A DNA stretch of 64,000 nt from assembly GCA_963573385.1 (NCBI GenBank), contig CAUYLG010061926.1, forward strand, positions 62,001 through 126,000, read 5' to 3'. The DNA is from Cacajao melanocephalus (lineage: Eukaryota > Chordata > Mammalia > Primates > Pitheciidae). This document shows positions 24,615 to 35,700 of the stretch, in pieces; positions within the stretch are counted from its first letter, which is position 1, and every line of letters begins with the position of its first letter. Made by a program: the position numbers and the translations under genes. Under the pieces are notes generated by a model, which did not search any database, was not told the DNA's origin, and saw only the letters and a list, made by a program, of their open reading frames with translations.

Positions 24615-25035
24615 AAAAAGAGCTGATATTTATTTAGAATTCTATTTTATTCAATAAATTACACTATTCTAGACACTGAGGAAATAGCAACTACCAACAA
24701 TAAGGACCCTCTTGTCATGAAACTTCTAATCTCTATATATTTCATTAGACTTGAAAATAAAAACAAACTAGATAATTTCAAATGGTGATAAATCTGATTA
24801 GGAAATTAAAATAGAGTGATATAAAAGGGAATGACTGAAGGAAGCTCCTTATATTTATCTTCAGGAAAGATATCTTGGACACACGACATTTGCATTGAGA
24901 CCTGAATGATAACAAAAAGTCAACTTTGAGAAGATTTGAGGGCAAACATAAGAACAAAATTTTATGGCACAAACAAGCATGCTAGAGAAATGATATGAAA
25001 AGGCCAGTGTGCTGGACCATAATGAATGAGAACAA
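24615..25035 (-). mobile_element. LINE-2 3' end, antisense
   Basis: The plus strand shows the complemented L2 tail and body in order: tttatttagaattctatt, actattctagacactgaggaaat, aaggaccctcttgtcatgaaac, aaactagataatttcaaatgg, gacctgaatgat, and aaaaggccagtgtgctgg. All are landmarks of antisense L2. Non-coding. Confidence 0.65.
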
Positions 25036-25039
25036 GGGC

Positions 25040-25605
25040 ATTTATAGGTGATCTCTAGTTTACATAAGGCCTTTGAGGCCAGAGTGGGTTTTTCATGTGG
25101 ACAGTCAACATGGTTGTTGAACTATTCAACATGTTTGATAGTTTCTGTTTTAGAAGCTGATATCACTGTAGGCAATTCTATTCTTAGGTGCTAATATATT
25201 ACATATCTAACTAAGGCAGATTATATTATTTTCAAAAGTGATGTTAATATATTTTTCATTCATGAAATATGTAGCTGCACAACAATCTTAAAAATGTTAT
25301 AACATTTTATTAATTGAATTATATTTAAGTAACATTAACAGCATGTTATGAGGGAAAAGAAATGAAAGGAATAATTTCTTTCCTTAAAAGACTTATAATA
25401 AACACATTAAAGCCACTGAGGTCAAGAGAATATAAAATTTCCTCCGATCTTTTTTTCTTAATTTTAAAGTTTAGTCCTTTGAGCTACTGAACGGACAAAT
25501 GACTAAAATTAACATATGGCATTTGCATCTCTAAGAAGAAAACGCTGGTTTTCCGTATGTCCATAGCAACTACAGCAGGAATATCACTAGGTTAACCTAG
25601 CCATG
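25040..25605. other. Unassigned AT-rich sequence
   Basis: Possibly a decayed continuation of the L2 at the left edge; otherwise nothing recognised. Confidence 0.45.
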
Positions 25606-26002
25606 TGCTATGGTTTGAATATTGGTACTCAACAAGACTTATGTTGAAATGTAAGCCACAAAGTGGCATTATTGAGAGACGGGGCATTAAGAGGTTATTG
25701 GGTCCTAAGGGCTCTGGATTAATGGGTTAATAGACTAATGGGTTATTATGAGAGTGGGACTAGTGACCTTATAAGAAGAGAAAGAGAGGCCTGAGCTTGC
25801 ACACAGGTCCCTCATTATGCAACCCCTTGCGCTGCTTCAGGACTCTGAAGAGAGCTCTCATCAGCAGGAAGACCCTCACCAGATGCAGCCCCTTGACCCT
25901 GGACTTCTCAGCTTTCGTAAGTATATGACATAAATTCCTTTCTTTCTAAGTTACTCGATTTTAGCTATTCTGTTTTTGGCAACAAAAAATCAGACTAAGA
26001 CA
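25606..26002 (+). mobile_element. MaLR LTR (MST/MLT1 group), 5' LTR of a partial provirus
   Basis: It starts tgctatggtttgaatattgg and ends tcagactaagaca, the typical MaLR LTR termini. The interior has cattaagaggttattgggtc, gaccttataagaagag and ttcctttctttctaagttac. It is directly followed by MaLR internal sequence, so it is the 5' LTR of a formerly longer element. These LTRs belong to non-autonomous, ancient ERVL-related retrotransposons and have no coding role here. Confidence 0.8.
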
Positions 26003-26456
26003 GAAAATTAGTGCTGAGAAGTAGGATGTTGCTGATAATAAACACCTAAAAATGTAGAAGTAGCTTCGGAATTGAGTAATAGGTGGAAGCTGGAAGAATT
26101 TGAAGGAATAGGCTAGATTCTGGTGAGGGCTTAGAAGATAAGGAATCTAGAGAAAGTCTGGAATTTCTTAGAGATTAAGAGCTTGTGACCAGAATGTTTA
26201 GAGAAATCTGTATAGTAAACTCCAGTCTGATGGAGTTTCGGATAGCACTGTGGAGCAATGTATTGAAAACTGGAGTAAAGACCATCCTTATTATGAATTG
26301 GCAAAAAAATTCGCTGAAACTATGTCCATGCCTGAAGGCTTTGTAGAAGACAGAACTTGAGAGTGATAAACTCAGGTATCTGGCAGAAGAAATTTCTAAC
26401 AAAATTCAGAAGAAGCTGCATGTTACTTCTGGCCACTAATGGCGAGATTTAAGAGC
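26003..26456 (+). mobile_element. MaLR internal sequence fragment
   Basis: Right after the LTR come gaaaattagtgctgagaag, cacctaaaaatgtagaagtag, ggaattgagtaataggtgg, aactggagtaaagacc and atctggcagaagaaatttct, the known order of the MaLR internal region. It stops at the L1 junction and does not resume after it, so the rest of the internal region and the 3' LTR are gone. Confidence 0.75.
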
Positions 26457-26681
26457 AAAGCAATTCCATTTGACCCAGCAATCTCATTACTGGGTATATA
26501 TCCAAAGGATTATAAATTATTCTATTATAAGGACACATGCACACAAATGTTCATTGCAGCACTGTTTACAATAGCTAACACCTGGAACCAACCCAAATGC
26601 CCATCAATGATAGACTGGACAGGGAAGATGTGGTATATATACACCATGGAATACTATGCAGCCATAAAAAACAATGAGTAA
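26457..26681 (+). pseudogene. L1 ORF2 C-terminal remnant
   Basis: The frame translates to the conserved C-terminal stretch of L1 ORF2 (residue words FDPAI, GIYPKDYK, WNQPKCPSMIDW and MEYYAAIKN) and then meets an early stop at 26679-26681; the next part continues in another frame. It lacks endonuclease, reverse transcriptase and the full C-terminal domain, so it is inert. Confidence 0.85.
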
Positions 26682-27011
26682 TGTCCTTTGTAGGGACATG
26701 GATGAACCTGGAAACCATCATTCTCAGCAAACTGACACAAGAACAGAAAATCAAACACCACATGTTCTCACTCATAGGCGGGTGTTGAACAATGAGAACA
26801 CAATGGACACAGGGAGGGGAGCATCACACACTGAGGTCTGTGCGGGGGACCTAGGGGAGGGGCAGCGGGGGGTAGGGAGGTTGGGGAGGGATAACATGGG
26901 GAGAAATGCCAGATATAGGTGATGGAGAGGAAGGCAGCAAACCACATTGTCATGTATGTACCTTTGCAACAATCCTGCATGTTCTTCACATGTACCCCAG
27001 AACCTAAAGTG

Positions 27012-27014
<3 letters not shown>

Positions 27015-27061
<47 letters not shown>
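27015..27061. repeat. (AT)23 microsatellite
   Basis: An uninterrupted AT run at the position of the L1 poly(A) tail, followed by aaaagaatac. Confidence 0.95.
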
Positions 27062-27066
<5 letters not shown>

Positions 27067-27084
27067 ATACTCAGTGAAGATAGT

Positions 27085-27700
27085 TTGAAGGCAATTGAAT
27101 ATAAGGGCTGGAGGATAGTAGGGAGTTCTCATTTAAAAATATGGATTTGGAAGTCATATTAGTACAGGGGACAGCTGATACTCTGGTGATAGATGAAGTT
27201 CACATGGGATCATGACAAGGGTAAGAGGCAGAACCTAGGGGGTGATGCGTTAAGGGTAGAAGAAAGTACAGAGAACACAAAGTAGGCTGGGAAAGATATT
27301 TATGGAAGTTGGTGGAAAAGGTGGTACAGCACCAGCAAAGAGTGCTATCACTAAAGATGGGGAGAGGAATTAAAATAGAGAGGAGGGGTCCACAATGTCA
27401 GCTCCTACAGAGTTCAAGAAAAATAAAGACATTGGATGTGGGAATATGAAATGTGTCAGTGGCTTTAGCAAATGAAGGATGTCATTTGAGGAAAGAGCCC
27501 AAGTACAAAGGAAGAAGTTGAAAATGTAGAAATGAAAGGGGAAAATTGGTGAAGAAAGAACCTCAAGGAAGTGGAAAGAGATGAGATTCAAAGCAGAGGG
27601 AGAAGATTTGACCTTTAGCAGAAGAGGCAGACCACGTCTACTGAGCCTGAGGGTAGAAAGAATGGACAGCATGGCAGAGACCAGGCAGCTGTTCACCAGA
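27085..27700 (-). mobile_element. LINE-2 body, antisense (copy A)
   Basis: Antisense L2 landmarks in order: ggcaattgaatataag, aaatatggatttggaagtcat, gtcagctcctacagagttcaag, attggatgtgggaatatg, and gaagatttgacctttagcag. The consensus part covered overlaps that of the next L2 (28100-29310), so they are two copies. The 119-codon minus frame at 27370-27729 lies in this purine-rich repeat and shows no reverse-transcriptase motif. Confidence 0.6.
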
Positions 27701-27739
27701 CAGCCAGACCATTTATCTTTCTTCTTCACATGCAGCTGG

Positions 27740-28095
27740 GTGGCATCCTAGTCTTCTTTGTCATCGGGTGCAATACGTGATTGGGTTCCAGCCATTGGAA
27801 TATGATTGGAAATGCTCTGTACTACTCACTAAAATTCCCATGCACGCTCCTCCAGACTCTCCTTCCTCCGACCGATGGGGATGACAGCCTTCAAGGAGGT
27901 TTTGAAGACCACATGGTGGAGATAGCAGAGCCTCCTTCAGCCTGAGTGCCTGATTTTCTGTGTTGAGCAACTCCCCATGCTCCTAGTCCCTTTCTCTGCA
28001 GCTTAGAATCACCCAGGATTGTTACAGGAGTAAGATATAAGCTTCTCTTGTGAGAGTCATTAAATGACTATAAGTTGTTGCCTGTCACAAAGGTT
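27740..28095 (+). mobile_element. Possible ancient MLT1-like LTR
   Basis: The words acgtgattgggttccagccattgg, ctctccttcctccgaccga and gcctgagtgcctgattttctgtgttgag follow the loose order of MLT1-type LTRs. It separates the two L2 copies. Divergence is high and termini are not clear. Confidence 0.35.
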
Positions 28096-28099
28096 GTAG

Positions 28100-29310
28100 G
28101 TTACAATGATCCTGAAATAGAGAATACTTTTATTAACAAAAGGAGGTGAGGGAGGGCCTTTTTGAGGAGTGGCATTTAGGCAGAAAGCTAGAGGATAAGA
28201 GGGCAGCTGTGCAGAGAACCAGGGAAGACAATTTCAGGCTGGGTGAAGAGTATGCAGTGTCTCTGTTGGGGGAGGCAAGTCTGTGTGTGTGCATTGTCAG
28301 AAGTCCAGTGTGACTGGAGCACAGTGTGTGCAGGGATGATGAGAGGAGCTTGGATAGTTTGGCAAGACCTGGATGGAGTATGTCTCAAGACCATGGCAGA
28401 ATGTTTGGAATTTCTTCTAAGTACAATAGGAAGCCGTTGACAGGCACTAGGTAGAGGAACAACATATTTACTTTAAAAGCTTACGCTGGCTGCTATGTGC
28501 AGGTGGAGAGGGTTGTGGAGGAATGGGGAGCCCATTCGGAAGCCTCTATTTTGTGGTCCTAATGAGAAATGTTGGTAGTTTGGATTACAGCAGGAATGTC
28601 TGAAATGGAGAGAAATGGATTAAATGCAAATTTTGGAGTAGACCCAATAGGATTGGCAATAGATTGAATGTGAGGGTTAAGGAAGGGGGAGGAATAAGAG
28701 ATGACTCCAAGATTTCTATCTTGATCATTTGTGTGAATGGTGGTGCCAATGAATCAGCTGAGGAAGATGGGAAGATCCGTTTTTAGGGGACAAATCAGAG
28801 CATGTTTGAACAAGTGAAATTTGACAGGCATTGGAGTATGCAAATGGTCACGTAAGCAGGCAGATGGATGTAGGAGCCTACTGCTTAGGGACAGAGCAGG
28901 GTGGAGATGGAAATTTGGTAATCATGAGAGAGATTAAAATTCATGAGACCGGATGAAACCTCCCAGATAGAGGGGAGCAGGAGCCCTGAGGAATGCTGAT
29001 ATACCGACAGGCAAAAGAGGAGAGGAGGGAGGAGGCTGAGAAGAGGCAGCCTGTGAGGCAGGAGGGAGGCTAGGAGAGGGCAGCTTCCCACATCTAACAG
29101 AGGAGAAGGCTTAACAAAGGAGGCCATGGCCCACTGTGTAGACAGCTGATGAGAGATCAAGAAGAAGCTGTCCACAGAAACAGATGTTCTTAACCAATGG
29201 CCTTGTTTTCTTAGTGGAGTTGGGGAGGGTGCAGAGGAACCGACATGAACCGAGGCTCAAAGGCAGAGGAGAAAGTTTAGCTCACAGCTGTGGGAGATGG
29301 AGAGGAAGGG
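28100..29310 (-). mobile_element. LINE-2, antisense (copy B)
   Basis: Over about 1.2 kb the plus strand follows the complement of L2 from near its 3' end: aggcctt...gaggagtggcattt, gtgtgactggagcacagtg, cttacgctggctgctatgtg, gatgactccaagatttc, gaatggtggtgccaatgaatc, agcaggcagatgg, aatttggtaatcatgag, and ggccttgttttcttagtggag. The 168-codon plus frame starting at 29184 begins in this repeat and runs into the pyrimidine tract, so it is not a gene. Confidence 0.75.
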
Positions 29311-29479
29311 GGTCCAGGGAATGGGAAAGGGTCACTGGGCAGAGAGTGGCCGAGGTGAAGAGGGGCAGCCATGGGCACTTGTTGGCCTCAAGTGTCTGGC
29401 TCATGAGTGTTTTTCTGGCTGACATGTGGATTATTGCCTCTTGGAAGATCCCTTTCCCTGTTTATTCCTCCAGAGCTCA

Positions 29480-29628
29480 TTTTCTTCCCTCCCTTTTTCC
29501 TTCTTCTCTTTCCCTCCCTTCCCTCCCTTCCCTCCCTTCCTTCCCTTTCCTGCTTCCTCCCCTCCTCTCCCCTCCCTCCCCCTCCCTTTTCTTTCCCTTC
29601 TCTCCCCTTCCCTTCCCTTCCTTTCTCT
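29480..29628. repeat. 149-bp polypyrimidine tract (TTCCC/TCCC-rich)
   Basis: Every base is C or T except one G at 29552. Repeating tccc and ttccc units make it nearly mirror-symmetric in parts, the type of sequence that can form intramolecular triplex (H-DNA). Proline/serine- or arginine/glutamate-rich frames across it are composition artefacts. Confidence 0.95.
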
Positions 29629-29704
29629 GGAAGCAGCCTCTGCCAGTCTTGATCCAGTGCCTGGGTGAGATCAGCACCATGGGCCGGTGAAACAAGGACC
29701 AGCC

Positions 29705-29865
29705 CCGGACTTCTAACACTGGCTCTGCTACCTGCTCACTAGGTGTCTTGGGGTGTGGTGTCAAGCTTCTCTGCCTCTTTTACCTTATTTATCAAACAGG
29801 GATAATAGTATCAGCTTGATCTCCTTCACAGGGTTATTGTGAAGATAAAACAAGATGAAATACAG
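29705..29865 (+). mobile_element. MIR SINE, sense
   Basis: Sense MIR core: cactggctctgctacctgctc, tgtcttgg, ttctctgcctcttttacc, tttatcaaacagggataatagtatc, cacagggttattgtgaagataaaa. It runs directly into the hairpin that starts at 29866. Confidence 0.7.
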
Positions 29866-29955
29866 CCATTTGTACATGGCTTTTCACTTTTTGAAAGTGC
29901 TTTTTCAAGTAAAACTAAAAGCACATTGAAAAAGTGAAAAGCCATGTACAAATGG
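29866..29955. repeat. Near-perfect 39-bp inverted repeat (hairpin)
   Basis: The arm 29866-29904 (starting ccatttgtacatggc) and the arm 29917-29955 (ending gccatgtacaaatgg) are complementary at 37 of 39 positions, including 27 uninterrupted pairs from the outer end. The loop is 12 nt (29905-29916). An RNA from either strand would fold into a 90-nt hairpin of pre-microRNA size. Flanks show no terminal motif of a MITE that I know. It abuts the 3' side of a MIR, so the left arm may be MIR-tail-derived and the right arm a templated inverted copy. Confidence 0.95.
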
Positions 29956-30219
29956 TCAGACCACATTGAAATTGTGCATTTTCCTGACCTCTCCCAGAAG
30001 GCACAGACTTGGCACACCTTTCAGCTCCACATCTGTCTTATCTCTTTTCATGACTTCTCCCTGGCTTGCCTTATGCACCTATAAATTACAAACATTATTC
30101 TCTGTTTATCTCTCACAGATGTTTGTAATTGGGTATAAGGTGTTTAAAATAAAGCCCTGTAAAGGGTACAATGTGCAAGTATTCCGGTTCTGTATTTGTT
30201 TATATATTGGTCATTATTT

Positions 30220-30450
30220 TTATTCAAATACTCATCCAACAAATACGTACTGCTTTTTAAACTATATTCCAGACATGGTGCAAATGAGAAAACAATACAT
30301 AGTTCTTTCCCTCATGGACTGAAGTCTTTAGCGGGAGACAATCAGATAATCATTATAATGTAGGTCATAAAAGGGGGTTATAGGAATGTCAACAAGGGAC
30401 GCCTAAGCCAGAGTTGTGCCGTCATGGAAGCTCCTAAAGGAATCACTTAG
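30220..30450 (-). mobile_element. LINE-2 3' end, antisense
   Basis: It starts ttcaaatactcatccaacaaatacgtact (complement of the L2 tail), then attccagacatggtgcaaatg, tctttccctcatggactgaag and agacaatcagataatc, as in antisense L2. Confidence 0.6.
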
Positions 30451-32320
30451 TGGAGGAGGCGGAAAGGAACCCTTCTCTGCAGTCAGCTTTCATTCTCACA
30501 AAGCACCCGCTAGAGGAAGCATGGATTCACAAAACACATACCTCATTTGGCCGTGTTAATCTTTCCTTCACCTCCTTTTTCAGGGTTAGTTGGTGGAGGC
30601 TCAAACGGATTCGTTTTCCTTTCTTAGCCCTCTCTTGAAAGGCAAAATGACAGCAAGTGGTTTAAGACCTTTCTGCTAAAAAAGGGAAAAGCTGGGTACC
30701 TCTCTAACTTGAGTGCCAACCCTTGAGGAATTGACATCGACAAAACTTCCCCTCTCAATGACCACATCCCACCATTGTCCCAGCCTGGAGCTACGGATTC
30801 AGCTGGATCCTTCCAGATTCCCACTTGTTTCACGTCACCTTCTTGCGCTGGAAGACACAGAGCTTGGGCTTTGTGGCCATGATGAGTCATCTCTGCAGGG
30901 TGGTTGGCTCTTGGGATGACAAGCACCCCTAGAAAGGCAAGCTCAGGCGTGCGCTGCTGGCTCAGCATCGCCTCGGGCCCTGGTTGCTCTGCCCTTGAGT
31001 GGGCTGGTAGGAGAATAGAGCAAAGGGCTATTTGTGCCCTGAGTAACAGTTCAAATTAATGGATTTATATAAGCTTTTTGTCTATGGGTCCTATGGATGC
31101 CTGCTGTCCAGATGTTTTGCTGAGCAGATGTTTTGCTGGACATCTCTGAGTGGGCATGTTGTGCTGATTTCCCCCAGAGGCTGCCCCACATGAAAACGTG
31201 CATTGTGAGTCTCCTGTTACCCACTCTGCAGTCAGTGGCTCTCTCCAACGTGATGCTGTCGGTCAACACATTTTAGATAAAAAATCAACTAAAAACTTAA
31301 TGAGAGCCTGGGAAATTCACAGTGCCTATTCTCCAAGCATCTCTGCTCACTGTTGCTGTGGTGATATGTCTGCATGGAGCATGAGGCTGTGTGGCTTTAA
31401 TGATGCATTTTAGATGAATGTGCTCCTAGTTGACAGGTATGAATCTCCCTTGCTTTAATGGAAACATAGCCTGAAATGCAGCTATTAACTGGTAGGTTTT
31501 TATTTTAACCTCTTACGCTCTTTAGAAACACGATAAAAGAATTTTCCCCATGAGGGAATTATGGGGTTCAGGTTTTACTAAACCCAAGTGATGTTAAATC
31601 ATCCTTCTTGAGCTTGCTTTGTCATTTAACAATGGCCTAGCAAAGAGCCTGGCACTTAGTGGGGGCATGGTCAATGCTGGATCCCACCTCCTCCCTAAGG
31701 GGCTGTCAAGGAATTTAGGCCTCTGGCCTGGGTTCAAAAAGGTTGAATTGGGTTCTGGATGGGTTGTCAGTTTAATAGAGCTGATAGGGTTTGAGAAAGG
31801 GAGTGTTCTGTTATCGTGAGTTAGAGGACATGGCTCATCCTGTGATTATCTCTCCATGCAAGTGTCATCTATTGAGAACTGGCGGCACCACCCTTCATCT
31901 TGCAGGTGTGAGAATCACTGCTCTCTTGTTCTCGTAGAAGTTGGAAAGGAAACTCTGCCTTTCTGTCTCAGAGGCTGCCTGCGGCTTGCTGATCTCTGCT
32001 TGGTGCACACAGAACAACCAGGTGGCTGTTTCCCCAACTCAGTGGATCCCAGTCTTCCAGGGGCTTCACACTCACCTGGGGTCTATATTAAACTGCAGAT
32101 TCCACAGTGCCACCCCCGTAGTTCTGTTTCACAGTATCTGGGGCAAGCCTCCATGTGTCAAGAAATACTATCCCAAGCTATGTAGTCGAAGGTGACTCTG
32201 CAGGTTCATAAGACTGAGACTAAGAGAAAGAAGGCCTGCAGCTGGGAAGAAAAAGGGTTGGTACACCCTCTTGTCACTGCCGTACATTGGCTATGTGTCC
32301 AATGCTCTGTGTGCCAAATA
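30450..32320. other. Unassigned intergenic sequence
   Basis: No exon recognised. The segment at about 32040-32150 (agtggatcccagtcttccag..., attaaactgcagattcc, gccaccccc) resembles a MER20-like hAT fragment but is too short to be sure. It includes a 14-bp direct repeat at 31109. Frames up to 114 codons (30624-30968 minus) show no family features. Confidence 0.5.
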
Positions 32321-32329
32321 TGCTACGTG

Positions 32330-32510
32330 ATGTTCATTTCTTTAATATCCACTAGGTGCCAATTCCGTGCTATGTGCTAGGAATACAGAAATGAGCGAGA
32401 AATAGCTCCTGCTCTATGAGATTCATAGTCCAGCATGTATGGACAGACACATACAAATCAACTACAATACCCGAAGACAAATGGTGCAATAATATAGCCT
32501 GAGCCCAGCC
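32330..32510 (-). mobile_element. LINE-2 3' end, antisense
   Basis: Plus-strand order atatccactaggtgccaattccgtgctatgtgctaggaatacag, gctcctgctctatgagattcatag, ggacagacacatacaaatc is antisense L2 tail sequence. Confidence 0.6.
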
Positions 32511-32534
32511 TGGGGCAATTCATCAATCTGAGGA

Positions 32535-32715
32535 GCCATGGCATAAAAAATAGTACCTACCTTTTATTGAGCAGTTATTATAGCCTGGGCTTTGTCTTAC
32601 TCACATTAAGTAAATTTATCACAACAATCCTGTTAGGAAGGTAAGGAAAGAGTTCTAGATTGTTAAGGTAGTTCTCACAAGGTGCTTAGTTTATAAATAG
32701 CAAAGCCAAAATGTT
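32535..32715 (-). mobile_element. MIR SINE, antisense
   Basis: ttattgagcagttatta, ttactcacattaagtaaatttatcacaacaatcctgttaggaaggta and ataaatagcaaagccaaaatg follow the reversed MIR core. It lies directly beside the L2 tail at 32330. Confidence 0.55.
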
Positions 32716-32719
32716 GTTG

Positions 32720-35700
32720 CCAAGGGCCATATTCCTAACAGCTATAAAGTCTTTCTAGAGAGAAGGGACATATTATTTACTAAACATATAGTATGTATGG
32801 GGGTCACTTAATTGAACACTTGTGGTGTTTCTGAGGGTGGTCAGAACTCTGTAAAGAAAAGCACTGCAAGCACTGATAGGCCTGGCACACTCATCTGGAT
32901 GCCACCATTACATCTATTAACCAGAGCTTGAATGGTTGATAGGTATGCTGGGATACTGATTCCCTTAGCTTTCCCGCTGGCTTGTCAAGGTTCATCATCT
33001 CTTAGTAGCTCTCTAGTCAGTTTACTGAGCATTCTTGCAGTGCAGGGCACAAGCTGCCCTGGTCTCTATAACTTTGTGTCCACAAGCAATGGATGCTGCA
33101 TAGACAACAGCTGTTTCAGCCCAGAGGTATGAGAGGGGACTGCATTTTGCATTTCCATCCCCTGGCCACTTTTGTATGTGAGTGAGGTCTTCCCCCAGTC
33201 CTTTGAATGAAACACATCAGGTTGATAGGTCAGTGCTTGGAGAAAGCCCCCATCTGCTGGAACAGGAGTTAGACTTTTCAGTTCCTCACAGTCCATTTGC
33301 ATCCCACTGACTCACTTTGTGCACATTTTGTCTGTTGGGGTTTCAGTCGAAGACACCCTTCTTCACTTCCTCTCCTGAAAACAGTCATATCTTGTGTCCC
33401 AAGAAACATGGCTGATCCAATATTAGCCATGCGTCATGGGTGGTCCCCGGCACCTCAGCCTGAATGTGGGTTTCATGGACAAGTCCTTAATCAATGTGCA
33501 ATTTCCATTTTTCTCTTTTATATTTGACTATTTGGGGCCAGTTATATGTGTAAAGAAGCACTTCTTTTTCTTTTACTATGTTCATCAAAAACAGGAAGTC
33601 AAAGGTCTGAATTCTCTTCCTGTGAATCAACAGAGAAAGCTTTTTCATCCCAGCCCAGGAATACCCTGGGCTGGACCTAAGGCTGTAAGAATGGAGGGCT
33701 CTGCAAGCTGGACCCTGGGGTATCGGGCAGGCACGTATGGGAGGTAGGAGCTGTCCCTCCCCTAAAACTGGGAGATACTAAACAAAAGACGCACACACAA
33801 GAAGTGCTTGGAGTGACGGGGGTGGAACCAGGGCAGCAACAGACAGCTTCATTCCGGGGTGTTATGAATAAGGTAACAGGAAGTGCTAACTCGCAGATCA
33901 GATGTACCATGCACTTCCGTAGCAGTGCAAGTGGGATGACAGTCCTCGCCTTCTGGGGAGCCAGTGAGAGGAGTGGCTTTGTGTGGAGGTGTGGGGTGGT
34001 GGATGTTGGAGATGGGTGCATTTCCACACTTTGTGCTGGATCAAGCACGTGCACACACACACACACATACACATACACACATACCTACACATACACACAC
34101 ACATACACCCATATACACACACACATACACACACATACACATACACCCATACACACACATACACAATTGTTCCACAGATCCATTTGGCCTCACTGATTCA
34201 GTCCAACACTGAATCACAGGTTACTAATTCACGATTAGCGATATACATTTCAATATTAACCAATGAGTCATAGGATCAAGAATAGAAAAGGAACTGATAT
34301 GGTTTCAGATCATTCCATGATGTCACTGGGGTTGAAAGACAGTCCTTTCCTGGCTGTTAAGGTGGCTGCTTGCCAGAGAGGAGCCATTCCACATGCTCTT
34401 GTCAAAACAAGCCTGTGTGCCTTCTGTAGCAGCCACCTGCCTGCTTCTTCCCAGAGCAGAGGTAGGGTGAGGGAGATCATACACAGAGAGGGCTGAAAGA
34501 TCTAGAAACAAAGGCCCTCTATATTTAGAAGCTATTCTGCCACTATCCTCTGTCAAAAAACAAACAAACAAAAAACCCAGCCTTTTCTGCCACTGTTCCT
34601 GAGTGCTGAGAAAGCATATAGCATCTGTGCCCAAGCCTGCTAATTCCTCTAATTCCCACCAGCATTACCTGGAACCTGTGCTCAGGCCAGGCTCTGAGCT
34701 TCCGCACCAGCCTCTGTCTTCCTCTTGCTCACACGCTGAGCCTGCTCTTGGCAAAACCCTGGCCTAGGCACCAGTTTCCTCAGCATCGCCGACTCTGAAT
34801 GTGCTGAGCCACATATCTGGAGTGGCCCATAAAAGCCAGTCTTTGTCTGATGATGTCACGTGTGGCCTTGGGCCCCTTGTTCATCTCTTCATTTTTTCAT
34901 CTAGACTGTATTGAGTGCCTGTCTCTGTGCCGTCTACTGTGGGATGACTCCTGTTCTTGTGTTGCTTCAAGTCCAGCAGCAGATCAAGTCAGTCTGTGCA
35001 ACAGATACAAGAGACCAAATGGTCAACATGATGAGAGGTGCTGTCTCACCTGTAATAGTTCAACTCAGCCCAACTCTCCCTTTCTGTGAGTTCAGTCATT
35101 TTTTCCAGATTCCTTTCTCCAGAGCTTCACACACACACACCGGTCTTTCAGAATGATGGCAGTTTGGATGTGTGAAGGTGACTGTCTTCTCTTCCACTGC
35201 CTTCTCTTCCAAGGCTAATGGTGGTTTCCTAACTATCAATTGTTACAGCCACACCACTGGGCCCACACCTGTCCCTGTTTTAATTGTTCCCTTCTGAATA
35301 TATTCCAGCTTCTCAATGTTCTTATTGAGTGGGAAATCTAGAACACAATACATTATTCTGAGTTTATCTGGAGAGAAAAGTCAGAAATATAAATAATTGA
35401 GGAATAATAAAAATAATAAAATAAAAAAGAGCTTTGTTGTGCATGTGTGTTTAACACAGGGGTAGAGAGGTGGAACATGTTTTTATTTCTAATTTTACAT
35501 AATGTGAAGTCAGTTCAAAGACTTCTCGGTACAGCATAATTGATTTTGACTTTCTTAGATCATAATATATGATATTTTCATTCTCTGGTGTTTTTATGCT
35601 AAGCTCCAAGAAAGCTTGATGAAAATATCTGACCTACTTCTCTGGGCAGGTATTGTGGCTACCAGGCTCTCAAGTCAATCTTAACTTCCACTTGACCCCT

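Larger units (their letters stand above)
26457..27061 (+). mobile_element. L1PA-type 3' fragment with an AT-expanded tail
   Basis: A 5'-truncated sense L1: the last part of ORF2 (about 26457-26770), the 3' UTR with its G-rich run (about 26850-26890), and the canonical end (cacatgtaccccagaacctaaag at about 26986) followed by (AT)23 instead of poly(A). It is inserted in MaLR internal sequence. I could not find a convincing target-site duplication, perhaps because the right flank was lost. Confidence 0.88.

Noticed and set aside
28186..28202. Second CTCF-like motif near agagggcagctg
   Set aside because: Only about 11 of 15 consensus positions match and it lies in L2 sequence.
29184..29690. 168-codon plus-strand frame, proline/serine-rich
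   Set aside because: The first part lies in antisense L2 and the rest is translation of the pyrimidine tract.
33677..34273. Several histidine/threonine-rich frames
   Set aside because: They come from the CA-rich minisatellite at 34050-34166.
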